Shown: positions 4,879 to 6,830 of the stretch, piece after piece
Position numbering within the stretch: position 1 is the first letter of the stretch
How the letters are laid out: each line of letters starts with the position of its first letter
DNA from: an uncultured Cocleimonas sp.
GTDB taxonomy: Bacteria; Pseudomonadota; Gammaproteobacteria; Thiotrichales; Thiotrichaceae
Length of the DNA stretch: 6,830 bases
Direction of reading: 5' to 3'
NCBI GenBank assembly: GCA_937974135.1
Contig: CALJIH010000304.1
Location: forward strand, 1-6,830
Notes under the pieces: generated by a model
Databases searched by the model: none
What the model was told of the DNA's origin: nothing
The model's input: the letters and a program-made list of their open reading frames with translations, nothing else
Program-made: the position numbers and the translations under genes

Positions 4879-6651
4879 ATGAAACAAATGAATACGACCA
4901 ATAAACAAACAACTGATAAAGCCAGTGTTTGTAAATTGATGAGACCTCCTCAACAAGTAATGAAGCTTGATCGCTTAGGATCCTCGCATCAGACACGTTT
5001 AAGCTTTATGCGAACTTTATTACGTCGTTTGAAACGCGAGAACTGGCGTTTTGAACGACCTATCTGGTCTGTTGATGATAATGGCGAAGGTCATGCAGTG
5101 TATTCTGCTATTGGACCACGCAGAACCTATTCCTTGATCGCATTTGCTCATGACTTAGATCCAGCATTACGTTCAGATCGTGTGATCGCGACCGCATGGG
5201 ATGCCACTTTCTGTTTGTTTGACGGAATTCCAACTACCAAAGATATTGAACGTCTAAGTAAGAACGTACCCTTGCAGGAAGCAGGTCGAATTTCAGATAG
5301 CGAGTTATGCCTTTCTCGTGCTAATCGATCAGGTAGGTTGTTTGGTCACGTTCTGGATAGGCTAGCGGTTGGTGAACAACCAGATTTAGCGCTGATACAG
5401 TCAGTAGGTTATTTATATCGCACCACTGCAGTTTATGGCTCAGGTAAATTTGGGGCAGCGGATCGATTTTTAATTGAAGATCGAAAACTAGCCAGCGGAC
5501 CGTTTAGATTAGAAATGTTGTCCGTGTATTTAATTCGCGCTTTTTCTGTCGATTTGGTTGAGCACATGGCGAAAGTCAAAGGTGGAGATAAGGCTACGAC
5601 TATTGCACCGCATTTACGTCGCTGTTTTGGCATCGGGAATTCTACAGGACTAGGCATGGCGCCTTTTATCGTCAATCATCCGGTATTATTCAACAATTGG
5701 ATTTCTGCCCGCGAACAGGCCTATGCAAGAGTCCGTGCTATAGATACTGCTGATGCAAAGAGTAAAACGCAATTTTTAGATTTCTTGAAACGTGCCCAAT
5801 TAAATGTAGACATCTGGCATTCAAACCATGAATTACAAGTGGGTAAGCTTGTGGATCTAAAAGCGGATTTAGCGAAGCTTTCTGAGTATGTAAAAAACAC
5901 ATCCATTTTAGATGACTCAAAACCTTGGGATAATTTATATGCTTGGGTTGCACAAAACCTCACCTTTGAGGGGCAAGAGCATTTTTTAAGTTTGATGATC
6001 GAGCCCTATGGTGATTTAGTTGATGAGTTGACCGAAACCATGGGTGCAGATGAATACGCAACGTTTCGTATTGATGGTAGTCAATCGGTTGCTGATTTAA
6101 TTCATCTAATAGAGAATAATTACGCCTGGGCGTTGGATGTCGATTATGTACAAGAAAAAAATCAAGCAAAGTTTTGGTATGTCTCTGAAGAGAAGTTAGA
6201 GCCAAGACTAGGCGAGCGTTTTGAAGAGCCAGGTAAAGAATTTGAACAACCTTTAAGTACGGGTAGGGATGCATCTGAGCTGTATGTAGCCTTGAAAAAC
6301 TGGTTGGAAGAACAAGGCGATTCCCAAGCGAACGAATTGGCCTATTTTTTATTGGCTCATTCTAAATATCGGCATATTGTTCGTAGGGTACAGCAACAAG
6401 CAAAATATAATTATGCTGAAATTCAAGATAATTTGATTGGATCTGAATTATTACCCATCAATATGTTGCGCTGTAAATTATCCTTTTTTGGTGCAACTCA
6501 TTTTGATCCACGTTCAGATCGGTGGGTAAGAATATGCTTATACCAGAATGCGCCTTTTCCTTCTGAATTAGAACATTCAGCAGCAGATGATTGGGCTTAT
6601 CCGCCATTAAATATAACAGCAGATACTTCTGCAAAGTTACAAGAAGTATAA
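4879..6651 (+). CDS. Uncharacterised 590-residue protein, paired with a DUF3726-like gene
   Basis: I do not recognise a characterised family. The protein is soluble-looking: no signal peptide and no membrane segment. After a polar, poorly conserved-looking start (1-20), a basic stretch MRTLLRRLKRENWRF (44-58) leads into a compact N-terminal half with WDATFCLFDG (107-116) and GYLYRTTAVYGSGKFGAADR (177-196). The most motif-like part is RCFGIGNSTGLGMAPFIVNHP (248-268) with NNW at 272-274, a glycine-rich loop that could bind a phosphate or cofactor but fits no Walker or Rossmann pattern. The C-terminal half has WYVSEEKLEPRLGERFEEPG (433-452) and ends with a tyrosine/arginine-rich region. The ATG at 4879 has no Shine-Dalgarno site; ATGs at codons 4 and 21 are alternatives. 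A -10-like TAAAAT at 4867-4872 would start transcription almost at the ATG. The DUF3726-like gene follows after three bases in the same frame, so the two are surely cotranscribed. Confidence 0.85.
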   Translation: MKQMNTTNKQTTDKASVCKLMRPPQQVMKLDRLGSSHQTRLSFMRTLLRRLKRENWRFERPIWSVDDNGEGHAVYSAIGPRRTYSLIAFAHDLDPALRSDRVIATAWDATFCLFDGIPTTKDIERLSKNVPLQEAGRISDSELCLSRANRSGRLFGHVLDRLAVGEQPDLALIQSVGYLYRTTAVYGSGKFGAADRFLIEDRKLASGPFRLEMLSVYLIRAFSVDLVEHMAKVKGGDKATTIAPHLRRCFGIGNSTGLGMAPFIVNHPVLFNNWISAREQAYARVRAIDTADAKSKTQFLDFLKRAQLNVDIWHSNHELQVGKLVDLKADLAKLSEYVKNTSILDDSKPWDNLYAWVAQNLTFEGQEHFLSLMIEPYGDLVDELTETMGADEYATFRIDGSQSVADLIHLIENNYAWALDVDYVQEKNQAKFWYVSEEKLEPRLGERFEEPGKEFEQPLSTGRDASELYVALKNWLEEQGDSQANELAYFLLAHSKYRHIVRRVQQQAKYNYAEIQDNLIGSELLPINMLRCKLSFFGATHFDPRSDRWVRICLYQNAPFPSELEHSAADDWAYPPLNITADTSAKLQEV

Positions 6652-6654
6652 AGT

Positions 6655-6830
6655 GTGGCTAAATATTCTTTAGGCGAGATTGATGCTTTAGCGAAAAAAG
6701 CAACAAGAGGAGCAGGCTATAGCTGGGGAATCTCAGAAGAAACGGGTAAAGCGGTGCGTTGGTTATGTGCCTATGGCTTTTCAGGTGCTGAGGCTCTTGC
6801 AAATCATTTAACAATTACCACCAATCAAAA
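6655..6830 (+). CDS. DUF3726 family protein, N-terminal part, cut by the window edge
   Basis: A GTG three bases after the stop of the 590-residue gene opens a frame that stays open to the last base (58 whole codons). The product begins MAKYSLGEIDALAKKATRGA and continues with GYSWGISEETGKAVRWLCAYG. This S-L-x-E-I-x-A-L-A-x-K-A-x-R-G-A-G-x-S-W-G-x-x-E-E-x-G-x-A-x-R-W-L pattern is what I recall as the start of DUF3726 proteins, which have no known function. A weak ribosome site GAAG (6643-6646) lies eight bases before the GTG. The frame is the same as that of the preceding gene, so one TAA (6649-6651) separates the two products. The tight spacing implies translational coupling and a shared role. 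Confidence 0.75.
   Translation, partial: MAKYSLGEIDALAKKATRGAGYSWGISEETGKAVRWLCAYGFSGAEALANHLTITTNQ

Noticed and set aside
5433..6274. Several minus-strand frames within the 590-residue gene
   Set aside because: They overlap each other in different frames, have no initiation signals and show no family features.

Overview
This window is AT-rich chromosomal DNA (roughly 40% GC by eye, not computed) carrying four gene products of recognisable families plus two uncharacterised ones. The mix is an OpuAC-type betaine-binding protein, a LysR regulator, a 2-oxoglutarate-semialdehyde-type aldehyde dehydrogenase and an M19 'dipeptidase-like' protein. With good Shine-Dalgarno sites on some genes and sigma70-like promoters, it suggests a marine or aquatic gammaproteobacterium. 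That placement is inference from gene content and base composition. I see no rRNA, tRNA, CRISPR, transposase or phage gene.

Left part, minus strand. A palindromic hairpin (1-24) lies just after a periplasmic substrate-binding protein gene of the glycine betaine/choline (OpuAC) family (48-1025). Upstream of it, across a 247-base promoter region, is a LysR-type regulator gene (1273-2148). Right part, plus strand, read divergently from the regulator: an aldehyde dehydrogenase (2287-3738), then after 40 bases a metal-site-degenerate M19 family protein (3779-4765). A long G/C-rich hairpin (4781-4849) follows. Then comes a 590-residue protein of unknown function (4879-6651) and, three bases after its stop, the start of a DUF3726-like gene that runs off the window (6655-6830).

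The best evidence that both sides form one system is regulatory. The same 15-base dyad TTNAG-N5-CTNAA occurs upstream of the binding-protein gene (1205-1219) and between the regulator and the aldehyde dehydrogenase (2183-2197). In both places it lies exactly 21 bases from a TTGAC-type -35 box, which centres it near -64/-65 of the predicted start, the classic LysR activation position. Each -35 box is also overlapped by a second short dyad. I infer that the LysR protein co-controls import of a betaine-like or other small zwitterionic solute and its breakdown.

The working model is uptake by the binding protein (permease and ATPase genes must be outside the window), modification by enzymes partly outside the window, oxidation of a semialdehyde by the dehydrogenase, and an unknown step by the M19-like protein. 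The 590-residue protein and the DUF3726 protein probably act together, but nothing in their sequences gives me a reaction. The substrate cannot be named from this window; proline betaine, hydroxyproline betaine, homarine, trigonelline and dimethylglycine-type compounds are all possible.
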